Assembly (NCBI GenBank): GCA_014381825.1
Contig: JACNKX010000081.1
Span: 124,001 to 188,000, forward strand
Source of the DNA: Planctomycetota bacterium
GTDB lineage: Bacteria > Planctomycetota > Planctomycetia > Pirellulales > Pirellulaceae
Length of the DNA: 64,000 nucleotides
Direction: 5' to 3'
The notes below the pieces were generated by a model. The model saw only the letters and a program-made list of their open reading frames with translations. It searched no databases and was not told the origin of the DNA. Shown here one piece after another: positions 35,711 through 44,720 of the stretch; positions within the stretch are counted from its first letter, which is position 1; every line of letters starts with the position of its first letter. The position numbers and the translations under genes are program-made.

Positions 35711-38431
35711 TCAGTCGATGTAGTTGAAGCTTGCAGAATTCATAATGGCGTGACAATAGTTCGTCAATGCTCGAATCGCCGCCTCGTCAGTGTCCGTCGC
35801 TCCGTCACCAAGCTTCAACCGCCACTGTTGTTCGAGTCGACCGAGCAACTCTTCGGCAACGGCTAGTTCTTCAACACTGGGCACCCGTCCGAGCGCCACG
35901 CGATGAATTCGCGTAACGCGATCCATAACAGTACCGCTTTCCTCACGCCACGCTCGCTCGGCAAACTGTCGCGCCCAGGCGTAGACTGTTGCGTTGTTCA
36001 ACAAGTGCAATGCTTGCGGAGCGACGATCGATTCATCACGTTCGAGGCAATTCGGTCCCATCTGTGGCGAATCGAAGTTCTCCAACAAGGTTGGCAATTT
36101 CGTGCGCCGGTGCAATACGTAAACGCTACGCCGCCACCCGCGAGCGGTCTTCTGGGAAGTAACGAGTCCGTCTGCCTGCACGTCTACGCCGTCTGGTGAA
36201 CCGAATGGAGTGTCGTCCAGTTGTCCAGCGACGAACAAGAGCGAGTCTCGAAGAACTTCGGCTTCCATTCTCCGGAGCGGCATTCGGGTCAACAACCGGT
36301 TGTCAGGATCAGCCGCGCGCTGATCGGGAGTCGTCGTCGACAATCTCCGATAGGCTTCTGAAGTAACGATCAAACGGTGCAGTGCCTTGATGCTCCAATC
36401 TTGACGAATGAACTCAACAGCAAGCCAATCCAAAAGATCGGGATGCGTCGGAGCGTCGCCCGTTAATCCAAAGTTGGCGGGAGTCGCGACGATTCCTCGT
36501 CCGAAGTGGTGTTGCCAAATGCGGTTCACCATGACGCGAGCCGTGAGCGGATGGGACGAGTCGGTCAGCCATTTTGCAAACGCTAGTCGTCGGCCAGTTG
36601 CAGGGGCATTTGGCCAAGGCCGTTCGATGACGAGCGGTGAAGTATCAGTCGAGAGGAAAACAGGCACGTTGGGTGCGACTTCTTCTCCCGGCGTTAGATA
36701 GTTGCCCCGCTTCAGCAAGAACGTCGGCGACGGCTCACCCCGCGACCAGAGAGCGCGAATTCGAGGCTCCGGTCGACGCGAAGATTCTAGCTGTTTCAAC
36801 TGTTCTTCAAGAGGCTTCTTTGCATCTGCCGATTCAGCCGCTTCAATCTGTTTTTTAAGCTCAGTAATCTGGGAGTTGGTCACACGTTCGTGGCCCTCCC
36901 ACTCGTCGCGTTCTGTCGTCGCAACTTTCGTGAGCGTACGCGCCTGGGGGCCGAGCCAATCGTGTTCGTCCAATGCGTCTTTCAGCAATGCGGAGAGCTG
37001 GTAGTAGTCGCTTTGTGAAGTTGGGTCAAACTTGTGCGAGTGGCATCGCGCGCAATGAATCGTAAGTCCTAGTACCGACGAACCGAGAATCTGAATCTCG
37101 TCGGCAATTACCTCAAGGCGATCTGGTACGAAGTTCGTGATGTTGGCGAAGGTCCGATCAGGAGCGGTCCGCAAGAATCCCGTCGCAACCAAATTGTCAT
37201 ACATTCCGTCGGTGATCACGCCCGCGTTTTCGTAATCTGCGAGTTCGTCCCCCGCAATCTGTTCGTGCAAGAAGCGATCGTAGGGTTTGTCATTGTCGAA
37301 GGCTCGAATGACGTAATCACGATAGCGCCACATGTTCGGACGCACTCGATCTTCGTTCTGCGCCCCTTCGGAATCTGCATAACCGGCGACATCGAGCCAA
37401 TGCCTGCCCCAACGGGCACCGTATTGCGGCGACGCGAGCAGGCGTTCCACAAGCCTTTGATACGCGAGCGGATGTCGGTCGGCGACAAATTCGTCGATTT
37501 CGATCGGTGTCGGCGGAAGCCCGATCAGGTCGAGCGACAGTCGGCGAATTAGCGTAATGCGGTCGGCCACGGCGGTCGGCACAATTGCTTGCTCGCGGTG
37601 ACGCGCGGTAATAAATGCGTCGATCTCCGTGGATGATTCGTGAAACTTTGGCAGTCTCACTGTTGGAGGTTGAAACGACCAGAACGTGTGATCGTCATCG
37701 ACGGGGCGAGAGGCCGAAACAGGTTGCGCAACTGTCGTGTCATGGCCGTCTGGCATCCCCGCAGTAATCCATCGTTCGAGAAGTGCGAGTTCGCTCTGCT
37801 CCATCGGCTTGACGCTGACCGATACAAGCTGACGGCGCGGCGGCATTTCCTCGGCGTGAATCCTTCGTATGATCAAACTCGCGCTCGGTTCTCCAGAGAC
37901 GATGCCAGGGCCCGACTTACCTCCTTTCAACATCGCTGCCTTGGTCCGCAAGTCGAGCCCAGCCTCATGGCGTCGATGCCCGTGGCACGGAGTACATCGA
38001 AGCAGCATCAACGGAATGATTCGTTGGGTTGTAATCTGCTGCCGATTTTCAAAATCGCGGATGTCCTTGCCGTCGGCGATCCATTTACGAATTGTCTCGA
38101 TTTCTTCGGACGAGAGCGTGCCCTCGCCTTCGGGCGGCATTTTCTTGGATGCAATTAACTCAAACATCCGGCTCGTGTCCGGATCGCCAGCGGTTACGAC
38201 GGGCCCTCCCTCGCCACCTGCGATGACTGCCGCGAGGTCGCCCATGCGAAACTCGCCCTCGTGTTCCTCACCACCGTGACACGCGAAACACTTTGACTTG
38301 AGAATCGGCAAGACGTCCGACTCGAATCGGAACGACGGTTCATCCGCTAGCGCGCAATTCGCGCTAAGCACGATCGCCGTGGTCAAAGAAAACAATCTAG
38401 GAGTGATCCTATGAATCATCGCGAAGGGCAT
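35711..38431 (-). CDS. PSD1 cytochrome c-like protein (DUF1549-DUF1553)
   Basis: A 906-residue secreted protein, complete here. A signal peptide covers ~1-29. Three haem-binding motifs of the CxxCH type: CFACH in [20 protein letters not shown] (PSCyt1-type), CTPCH in [20 protein letters not shown], and CARCH in [23 protein letters not shown]1549 covers ~230-500 ([33 protein letters not shown]). DUF1553 covers the C-terminus, with [20 protein letters not shown] and [19 protein letters not shown]. Haem c may be used for electron transfer linked to the DUF1501 partner; this is inference. ATG 38431 or 38419 is possible. Confidence 0.94.
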   Translation of the reverse strand: MPFAMIHRITPRLFSLTTAIVLSANCALADEPSFRFESDVLPILKSKCFACHGGEEHEGEFRMGDLAAVIAGGEGGPVVTAGDPDTSRMFELIASKKMPPEGEGTLSSEEIETIRKWIADGKDIRDFENRQQITTQRIIPLMLLRCTPCHGHRRHEAGLDLRTKAAMLKGGKSGPGIVSGEPSASLIIRRIHAEEMPPRRQLVSVSVKPMEQSELALLERWITAGMPDGHDTTVAQPVSASRPVDDDHTFWSFQPPTVRLPKFHESSTEIDAFITARHREQAIVPTAVADRITLIRRLSLDLIGLPPTPIEIDEFVADRHPLAYQRLVERLLASPQYGARWGRHWLDVAGYADSEGAQNEDRVRPNMWRYRDYVIRAFDNDKPYDRFLHEQIAGDELADYENAGVITDGMYDNLVATGFLRTAPDRTFANITNFVPDRLEVIADEIQILGSSVLGLTIHCARCHSHKFDPTSQSDYYQLSALLKDALDEHDWLGPQARTLTKVATTERDEWEGHERVTNSQITELKKQIEAAESADAKKPLEEQLKQLESSRRPEPRIRALWSRGEPSPTFLLKRGNYLTPGEEVAPNVPVFLSTDTSPLVIERPWPNAPATGRRLAFAKWLTDSSHPLTARVMVNRIWQHHFGRGIVATPANFGLTGDAPTHPDLLDWLAVEFIRQDWSIKALHRLIVTSEAYRRLSTTTPDQRAADPDNRLLTRMPLRRMEAEVLRDSLLFVAGQLDDTPFGSPDGVDVQADGLVTSQKTARGWRRSVYVLHRRTKLPTLLENFDSPQMGPNCLERDESIVAPQALHLLNNATVYAWARQFAERAWREESGTVMDRVTRIHRVALGRVPSVEELAVAEELLGRLEQQWRLKLGDGATDTDEAAIRALTNYCHAIMNSASFNYID

Positions 38432-38732
38432 GGCCTTATTTTAGCCCAGCCGCCAACAAACGTCACAGATGGTTGCCGTGGGCACCTACATACAGGCAAC
38501 ACATGAAACCTACGGCTGCGTTGCGTTGTCGCAACGTGTTGCAGGAAGCCCCCGCAGTGTCGGGGAAAGGCAACGCCGTGCGGCGTGCTTCGAAATGGAA
38601 GGATCGTCGCTAACCACTGTTGCAATAACCTCTTAGGCGTCTCCCGAGCGACTCATTCGGCACCTTGGCATCAACCGTGCATTTAGCTCGATCCGTTGCC
38701 ATCAAACGCCGCTCGATTACAGGAGACTGACT
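38432..38732 (+). promoter_or_regulatory. Structured leader upstream of the sigma factor gene
   Basis: A 301-base gap with unusually strong folding potential. An upstream hairpin is CGTTGC-GTTGTC-GCAACG (38519-38536). It is followed by a three-way junction: GAAGC (38545-38549) pairs with GCTTC (38587-38591) and encloses two hairpins, CCCCG-CAGTGT-CGGGG and ACGCC-GTGC-GGCGT. The remainder up to the ribosome-binding site AGGAG (38721-38725) is unstructured by eye. It matches no riboswitch class I know. It could be a leader or a small RNA. Confidence 0.5.
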
Positions 38733-40340
38733 TTGACCAAAATCATCCGCACAAAAGTTGTCAAGGCAAAGAAGAACGGAACGCAGAACGGAATTGCGGC
38801 CATGAAGAGCAAGAAGGCTGGAGCAGCTCGCAAAGGTCGTCTGCAGAACGCTCACGATCTGTTCGACGATGAAGACGAAGAAGTCGAACAAACAAAAGGC
38901 AAAAATGACGAAGAGGGTTCGCCGAATAATACGGACGATCCCGTTCGGATGTACCTAATGCAGATGGGCCAGATTCCGTTGCTCTCGCGTGCCGAAGAGA
39001 TTGATGCCGCGAAAGAAATCGAACGAGCCCGAGCTCTCTATCGCCACAGCATGCTCGCAACCGATTACGTCTTGGAGGGAGCGGTTGCTTCTTTGGACAA
39101 GGTTCGTAAGGGCGAGCTGCGATTGGATCGCACGATCGAAGTGTCCGTCACGAACACGAAGGAAAAGAAGAACATCATGCGTCGTCTGGGACCGAACCTG
39201 AAGACGCTGCGTTTTTTGCTCGAACAGAACCGTGCTGATTACCTGATAGCGATCAACCGTCACAATCGTCGCAAAGATCGCCACGAAGCTTGGAAGCGAC
39301 TCGTCATTCGCCGCAACAAGGCAGTGCGTTTGGTCGAAGAGTTGAACTTGCGAACGAACAAATTGCAGCCGTTATTCGAGAAGTTGGCAGAGATCTCAGA
39401 TCGAATGCAAGTTCTACGAACACAGATCAGCGAAGCCGAGCTCCACGGAGCCGTCGGTGGTCGAGGTGTTGACGAATTGCGAGCAGAATTGCACTACCTG
39501 ATGCGAATCACATTCGAGAGCCCCGCCACGCTGAAGCGGCGGATCGACAGGACGCATGACTTTCGTCGCGAACATGATGCCGGGAAGCGATGGCTTTCGG
39601 CTGGTAACTTGCGATTGGTGGTGTCGATCGCCAAGAAATATCGCAACCGCGGACTGAGCTTCCTGGACTTAATTCAGGAGGGAAACACGGGATTGATGCG
39701 TGCCGTCGATAAGTTCGAGCACGCTCGCGGCTACAAGTTCTCGACCTATGCCACGTGGTGGATTCGACAAGCGATCACACGAGCGATCGCCGATCAAAGC
39801 CGCACGATTCGCGTACCGGTACACATGATCGACACGATGAGCAAGGTGCGAACGGTGAGCCGCGAGCTACTTCAAGAACTCGGTCGCGAGCCGACCGTCG
39901 AAGAGACAGCCGAGCGAGCCAAGTTGTCGCTCGAAGACACTCGTTGCATTATGAAGATGTCGCGCCAGCCGCTGTCGCTTGATCAACCTGTCGGCGATCA
40001 CGACGACAGCTATTTTGGTGAATTCGTACAAGATTATCGAGAAGACGATCCGCTGTACGACACGAATCAAGAATCGTTGAAGAATCGCATTAACGATGCG
40101 ATGGAGACGCTGAATTATCGCGAGCGAGAAATCATTCGGTTGCGATTCGGCTTAGCCGATGGCTACTCGTACACGCTAGAAGAAGTCGGCAAGATCTTCT
40201 CGGTCACTCGCGAGCGGGTTCGACAAATCGAATCGAAGGCGGTTCGCAAGCTCCAACAGCCCTATCGCTGCCGATCGCTGGCCAGCTTCCTGGATGGCGT
40301 CGAAGTTCCGGCGGACAACATGACCGCTGAGACCGCGTAA
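38733..40340 (+). CDS. Primary-type sigma-70 factor (RpoD-like)
   Basis: A 535-residue RNA polymerase sigma factor. The start is TTG 38733, with AGGAG seven bases upstream; no in-frame ATG is as well placed. The N-terminus is Lys-rich and lacks a typical region 1.1. Region 1.2 is DDPVRMYLMQMGQIPLLSRA. A helical non-conserved domain of ~180 residues follows. Region 2 shows NLRLVVSIAKKYRNRGLSFL, LIQEGNTGLMRAVDKFE and TYATWWIRQAITRAIADQSR. Region 3 has VPVHMIDTMSKV. Region 4 has YSYTLEEVGKIFSVTRERVR with the -35 helix. A full set of core- and -10-binding residues indicates a housekeeping or RpoD-like sigma; planctomycetes carry several such factors. Confidence 0.93.
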   Translation: MTKIIRTKVVKAKKNGTQNGIAAMKSKKAGAARKGRLQNAHDLFDDEDEEVEQTKGKNDEEGSPNNTDDPVRMYLMQMGQIPLLSRAEEIDAAKEIERARALYRHSMLATDYVLEGAVASLDKVRKGELRLDRTIEVSVTNTKEKKNIMRRLGPNLKTLRFLLEQNRADYLIAINRHNRRKDRHEAWKRLVIRRNKAVRLVEELNLRTNKLQPLFEKLAEISDRMQVLRTQISEAELHGAVGGRGVDELRAELHYLMRITFESPATLKRRIDRTHDFRREHDAGKRWLSAGNLRLVVSIAKKYRNRGLSFLDLIQEGNTGLMRAVDKFEHARGYKFSTYATWWIRQAITRAIADQSRTIRVPVHMIDTMSKVRTVSRELLQELGREPTVEETAERAKLSLEDTRCIMKMSRQPLSLDQPVGDHDDSYFGEFVQDYREDDPLYDTNQESLKNRINDAMETLNYREREIIRLRFGLADGYSYTLEEVGKIFSVTRERVRQIESKAVRKLQQPYRCRSLASFLDGVEVPADNMTAETA

Positions 40341-40429
40341 TCCAAACGATCTAGCTCCCTCTCCCCACAAACGACGACACTGTACTGATGGCAACGCTGA
40401 ACTTGTTGTTCAGTTTTCAGTCTCCAAGC

Positions 40430-40464
40430 AAACGCCCGCTACCAAATTGGTCGCGGGCGTTTTG
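40430..40464. terminator. Bidirectional terminator between convergent genes
   Basis: Stem AAACGCCCGCTACC with GGTCGCGGGCGTTTT, loop AAATT, ending in TTTT on the + strand and AA on the other side; it lies between the sigma factor stop and the converging multidomain gene. A weaker hairpin (CTGAAC...GTTCAG) precedes it. Confidence 0.85.
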
Positions 40465-40472
40465 TCGTTTTG

Positions 40473-43400
40473 CTACAATCCGAGCAAGATCGACTGCAAC
40501 GCTTGATCTTTCTCCGGTCCAGACAGGAAGTCGAATGCTCGCATATAGCGCGGATGCGTGTCGGTTGGCGTCGCGTCGTCTTGGACAATTTTGGCGAGCA
40601 ACGCGGACGTTTGGGTCGCGCGACTGCGCCAGATGACGTCACGACCAGCGGCGGTGTTCCAGTCTTTCCCGGCACGTTTCATCCAGCGGTGAAGACAGGC
40701 ATCCCAATTCTTGTCCGCCGAAATGCCGAGTGCTTCGAGATACCACCGGTCTTTGCCATCATGTTGCAAAGCCAAGTCCGCCCAAATATCGGGCATCTTC
40801 TCAGACTTACTATGACGCAGCGCGATCGCGACCTCTCGGCGAACTTGCGCCGATTTGTCCTTTGCCATTCGCGACGCGATCGGAATGATATCCGCGTTTA
40901 GCTCGCGCGCCAGACGAATTCCAAGGATACGAATATCCACTTTGTTGTCCGCCGTCGCTGCTTCGATGTAGTGGTCGCCACGACCATCGATCTTGCCAAG
41001 CAGCCAGAATGCTCTGGCTCGTTGGCGTGTATCCTTTGAGCTGTCAACGACTTTGCGTAACGCGTCTTCCGCCTTTGGTCCCATTTCATGAAGCGATGTC
41101 CAAGCGACGTAGCGAGTAGCCAGGTTGGGACTACTGAGCGCCTTGATTGCGCCTTCGACCGTCGAGAAATCCTGTTTAGCCACAGTGAATGAACCGTCGT
41201 GACCTGCGGGCGTGATGTGGAACAAACGACCGTGATCAATGTCTTCCATGCGGTGTCCGCCAACGCCCGGATCGTACCAGTCCGCGATCAGAAGTGATCC
41301 ATCAGGGGCGACACAAACGTCTGAAGGGCGGAACCATTTATTGTTTGCTGAGCCATCGAGAATACTAACGGATTCGGCCTTGTAGCCTGCGCCGCTCTTA
41401 ACCGCTGGGTAGGCCCGTACGACATTGGGTCCAGCGTCGCAGTGAAAGACTTGCCCCTGAAACTCCTTCGGCAGCAAGGACCCTTCATAGAGACAAATGC
41501 CCGTCGGCGATCCGGCTCCCGCTTGTACCAGGTTCGGAACAACGCCGGGATCATTCAAGTGCCAATGCTGCAATGGAATTTCGGTGTTCATCCCGGTGCG
41601 AGGTTCTTTCCAGCCCGCTCCCGTGAACTCGTCTTTGTATCCGTAGTTGCCATACTCCATGACATAGTTGATTCGCGTACCTTTGTTGCCGTCGTCGTCG
41701 TTGTCCGATTGCCACATCGTGCCAAACGAATCGACACAAACTTCCCAATTGTTTCGGAAGTTCCAAGCAAGTGTCTCAAATTCGCTGCCGTCCAGATTGC
41801 AACGGAATACCATGCCTTCTTGGTACGGCTTGCGGCTGTCGTTCACTTCGTTACCAGCCAAGTCGATGATCGGCTTGCCGTCACGATCTTTGATGTGTTT
41901 CCCGGCATTGCCAAAGTTGAAATACAGCTTGCCATCCGGGCCAAACACAAATGCGTGAATACCGTGGTCGTGGTCAGCGCCGTCGATTCCAGTAAACAGA
42001 AGTTCTTTGCGATCACACTTCAAATCACCATCGTCATCGATGAGATAGAAGACGCTATCTTTGGCCGACACAAGAGCTCGCGTTCCTTTTCCTGAAGGCG
42101 TTCCGAGTACGCAGATGCCGTGCCCTCCATCAATATCTTTGCCTTGATAATAAGTGCTTGCCTTGTCCGCTTTGCCGTCTTCGTTCGTGTCTTCTAGGAT
42201 TAAAATGCGATCGCCGTCTGGTCGCTTGTCACCGATGATGTCCTGGTTCCGGAAGCTACGATAGTTCACCACTTCGACGACCCACACGCGCCCCAGGTGA
42301 TCTATGTCGATGTTCGTCGGATTCAGCATCATCGGCTCGGAGGCGAACAGAGAAGCCTGAAGCTTCTCGTGAACCGCCAATTGATCGATGGCGTCGTCTG
42401 ATTCATGACTTGCCGGTGCGTTGCCGCCTGTTGCCTTGACGAATACTTCGCGAGGTCGTTTCGTGAAGACATGAAACTGGACGCTGCTCCCGTCCCCGCA
42501 TGCCGCTTGGTCCGTCCCCCCGTTGTCGAGCCCTCCGCGCGCCTGAAGCTTCGTGTATCCGTCCGGCACGTCGAAGGCGATGATTGAATTAGCATGCGTT
42601 CCAATGCCGAAAGCGACTGACTTGCCCGCGATTCGCAGCTCACCGCCCGTAACATTTTGATTCACACGAACTTGTCCAAAGTCGGTCGACGCAGACTTCC
42701 ACTTCAGCTCGGTCAATTTCACGTCGCCAGCCGGTCCGGTCAAACGTGGTTCAGCCCAGTCTGCCCAATCGCAGCCGAAGCCGTTCCCGCCATCGGTTAC
42801 CACTAAATACAGTTCCTTCGCGCCCTTGAGGTCAACTTCAATGGCAACCGATTGCTCGGGCGTCTTCGAGGTGACAATGGGGCTCGAATAGAGTGGCTTT
42901 GCGGCAGGGCCGCGCTTCATCTTTGGCTTGCCATTCGCTGAAGTCAGTTTGTATTGCTTGCGAAGGCCATCTCGATCGAAGTTCGGTTTGGGTTCGTAGT
43001 CTTGGTTCTCTTCGAGTTGCTCGAGCGTTACCGGCTTGCTGCCAATCCCATTAGCGGGAACTTCGGCCTTGGCACACCAGACGATCGCGTTCAATACCAA
43101 CTTACGAAAGTTCGGTTCACCCCAATTCCAATGATTGTGTCCGCCAGTGAATCCAAAGCCACGACCGCCATCAGGCCGAGTCGCAGCCCAGGCGACGTGT
43201 TGCGGTTCTTTGCGTTCAAGAACTGCGGCGCGAACGTGGGGGTTGCCGCTGTGGGCTCCGTCGGGACGTGATAATGTTTCGGGACCCGGCATATCGGTCA
43301 GAATCGGAGTGACTCCTTTCATGTTGGGCCGAAATCGCATGTGGTAGTACCACTCGTCGTTGCTCTCGAAGGGCTGCACACCGTTCGCGATCGGATGATC

Positions 43401-44579
43401 GGGAAACTTGTCGAACTTCGCAGTCCAGTGTGGATTGACGGACCAATTCGCCTCGAAGTATCCGCCGATCCACTTCAGGAAGTGATCGCCCGGCTCTTCG
43501 GCTGGCACTTCGACGCCGTAGTGCAAGCAAACGACGCCGACCCCTTGATCAGCGAGTGAATCCATTTTCGCCAAATGAGGAATGACGGGATGCCTTCCAC
43601 CACCGTCGGCGTACATCACGACACAGTCAGCACCATCGAAGACGCTTTCATCTTTCGGCCAACCATCACGGACTACCTCGACGTCCACGTTCGAGATGCC
43701 TTGCTGTAGTGACTTTGCCAACAACACACATCCCGCGTAGTGCTCGTGCGATCCGTAGCCGTGGCTCTTCGTGCCCGCGATGAAAACAACTTTCTTGTTC
43801 TTGCTTTCGTTATTTTCATTATTCGCGTTGCACTCGTTGTCTTCGTTGGAAGCTTCCGCCAACTTCTTAATGCGGATGTTTCGGAATTGAACTTTCATCG
43901 CTGGCCCAGCGTGAAGCTGTAATGCCAATAATCCTGTCGCGCGTCGCGCGGCTTCATCGTTATCGGTCAACTCACAAGTTGTCACACCGTTGATCTTGTG
44001 GACGATGTGAAAGTCTTTGGCGGTAATGTGATAGTCGTTCCAATCTTCCTTTTTGATCTGTTTACCGATTTCGTCCGAGTCGCCAACGCTCCCGACAACT
44101 TCTTTCTTAAACTTGCCATCCGTGCTCGTTAAAACTGTCTTCTCACCGCGATCGGCTAAGATGCCTCGAAACGCTTCACCGTAACAAATGCCCGAGTAGC
44201 GATCCCCCGCTTCAAAGTCCGCCTGATAACCGCCGATTCGCCATTTGTCTGCACCATCCTCGCGAACGAAGCTGCGATATTGAATGCCGGAGTTGCCACC
44301 GATCATCTTGTACTCAAGCTTCAACTCGAAATCACCAACATCGCCGCCCTTCCAAATGATGAAGGTGTTGCCTTTCGTTGGATTCTGTTCCGTCGTCTGT
44401 CCGGTGATCGAGCCGTCGGCCACACTCCAAAACTTCGGATTGCCATCCCAGCCATCCAATGTCTTGCCGTCAAAAATCGAAACAAAGCCATCGTCATCGC
44501 CGCGCACGGAACGGGGCTGCAGAAAATTGGGAGCGGCGCACACAACGGCGAGAACGAATAGCGAGAAATGCCTCATCAT
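40473..44579 (-). CDS. Secreted DUF1080-ThuA-NPCBM-dehydrogenase multidomain protein
   Basis: A 1368-residue secreted protein with four or five domains: signal peptide MRHFSLFVLAVVCAAPNFLQ; DUF1080 (~35-245; VSIFDGKTLDGWDGNPKFW); ThuA-like (~265-520; KVVFIAGTKSHGYGSHEHYA, WAATRPDGGRGFGFTGGHNH); an NPCBM-like sugar-binding region (~600-740; KSVAFGIGTHANSIIAFDVP); a PVC-type membrane-bound dehydrogenase propeller (~755-1150; DIDHLGRVWVVEVVNYRSFR, EDTNEDGKADKASTYYQGKD, DVCVAPDGSLLIADWYDPGV); and HEAT-like helices to the end. No CxxCH haem domain closes it, though such a domain is common in relatives. The ThuA and DUF1080 families are both linked to 3-keto-sugars, so oxidised-sugar turnover is plausible. 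ATG 44579 has GGAG upstream. Confidence 0.9.
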   Translation of the reverse strand: MMRHFSLFVLAVVCAAPNFLQPRSVRGDDDGFVSIFDGKTLDGWDGNPKFWSVADGSITGQTTEQNPTKGNTFIIWKGGDVGDFELKLEYKMIGGNSGIQYRSFVREDGADKWRIGGYQADFEAGDRYSGICYGEAFRGILADRGEKTVLTSTDGKFKKEVVGSVGDSDEIGKQIKKEDWNDYHITAKDFHIVHKINGVTTCELTDNDEAARRATGLLALQLHAGPAMKVQFRNIRIKKLAEASNEDNECNANNENNESKNKKVVFIAGTKSHGYGSHEHYAGCVLLAKSLQQGISNVDVEVVRDGWPKDESVFDGADCVVMYADGGGRHPVIPHLAKMDSLADQGVGVVCLHYGVEVPAEEPGDHFLKWIGGYFEANWSVNPHWTAKFDKFPDHPIANGVQPFESNDEWYYHMRFRPNMKGVTPILTDMPGPETLSRPDGAHSGNPHVRAAVLERKEPQHVAWAATRPDGGRGFGFTGGHNHWNWGEPNFRKLVLNAIVWCAKAEVPANGIGSKPVTLEQLEENQDYEPKPNFDRDGLRKQYKLTSANGKPKMKRGPAAKPLYSSPIVTSKTPEQSVAIEVDLKGAKELYLVVTDGGNGFGCDWADWAEPRLTGPAGDVKLTELKWKSASTDFGQVRVNQNVTGGELRIAGKSVAFGIGTHANSIIAFDVPDGYTKLQARGGLDNGGTDQAACGDGSSVQFHVFTKRPREVFVKATGGNAPASHESDDAIDQLAVHEKLQASLFASEPMMLNPTNIDIDHLGRVWVVEVVNYRSFRNQDIIGDKRPDGDRILILEDTNEDGKADKASTYYQGKDIDGGHGICVLGTPSGKGTRALVSAKDSVFYLIDDDGDLKCDRKELLFTGIDGADHDHGIHAFVFGPDGKLYFNFGNAGKHIKDRDGKPIIDLAGNEVNDSRKPYQEGMVFRCNLDGSEFETLAWNFRNNWEVCVDSFGTMWQSDNDDDGNKGTRINYVMEYGNYGYKDEFTGAGWKEPRTGMNTEIPLQHWHLNDPGVVPNLVQAGAGSPTGICLYEGSLLPKEFQGQVFHCDAGPNVVRAYPAVKSGAGYKAESVSILDGSANNKWFRPSDVCVAPDGSLLIADWYDPGVGGHRMEDIDHGRLFHITPAGHDGSFTVAKQDFSTVEGAIKALSSPNLATRYVAWTSLHEMGPKAEDALRKVVDSSKDTRQRARAFWLLGKIDGRGDHYIEAATADNKVDIRILGIRLARELNADIIPIASRMAKDKSAQVRREVAIALRHSKSEKMPDIWADLALQHDGKDRWYLEALGISADKNWDACLHRWMKRAGKDWNTAAGRDVIWRSRATQTSALLAKIVQDDATPTDTHPRYMRAFDFLSGPEKDQALQSILLGL

Positions 44580-44720
44580 CAGAATCTCCGAGATCAGCGA
44601 AGTTGGTGGGTCGTCGTACAAGAATCAGCCGGGCGAGGTAGGCGATAAGCTCCGGCTGCGCAAGAGCTAACGATACCCTCGTGCCGATGGCGAGTCAAAC
44701 GGTTGAGGCGAAGTGATTTG

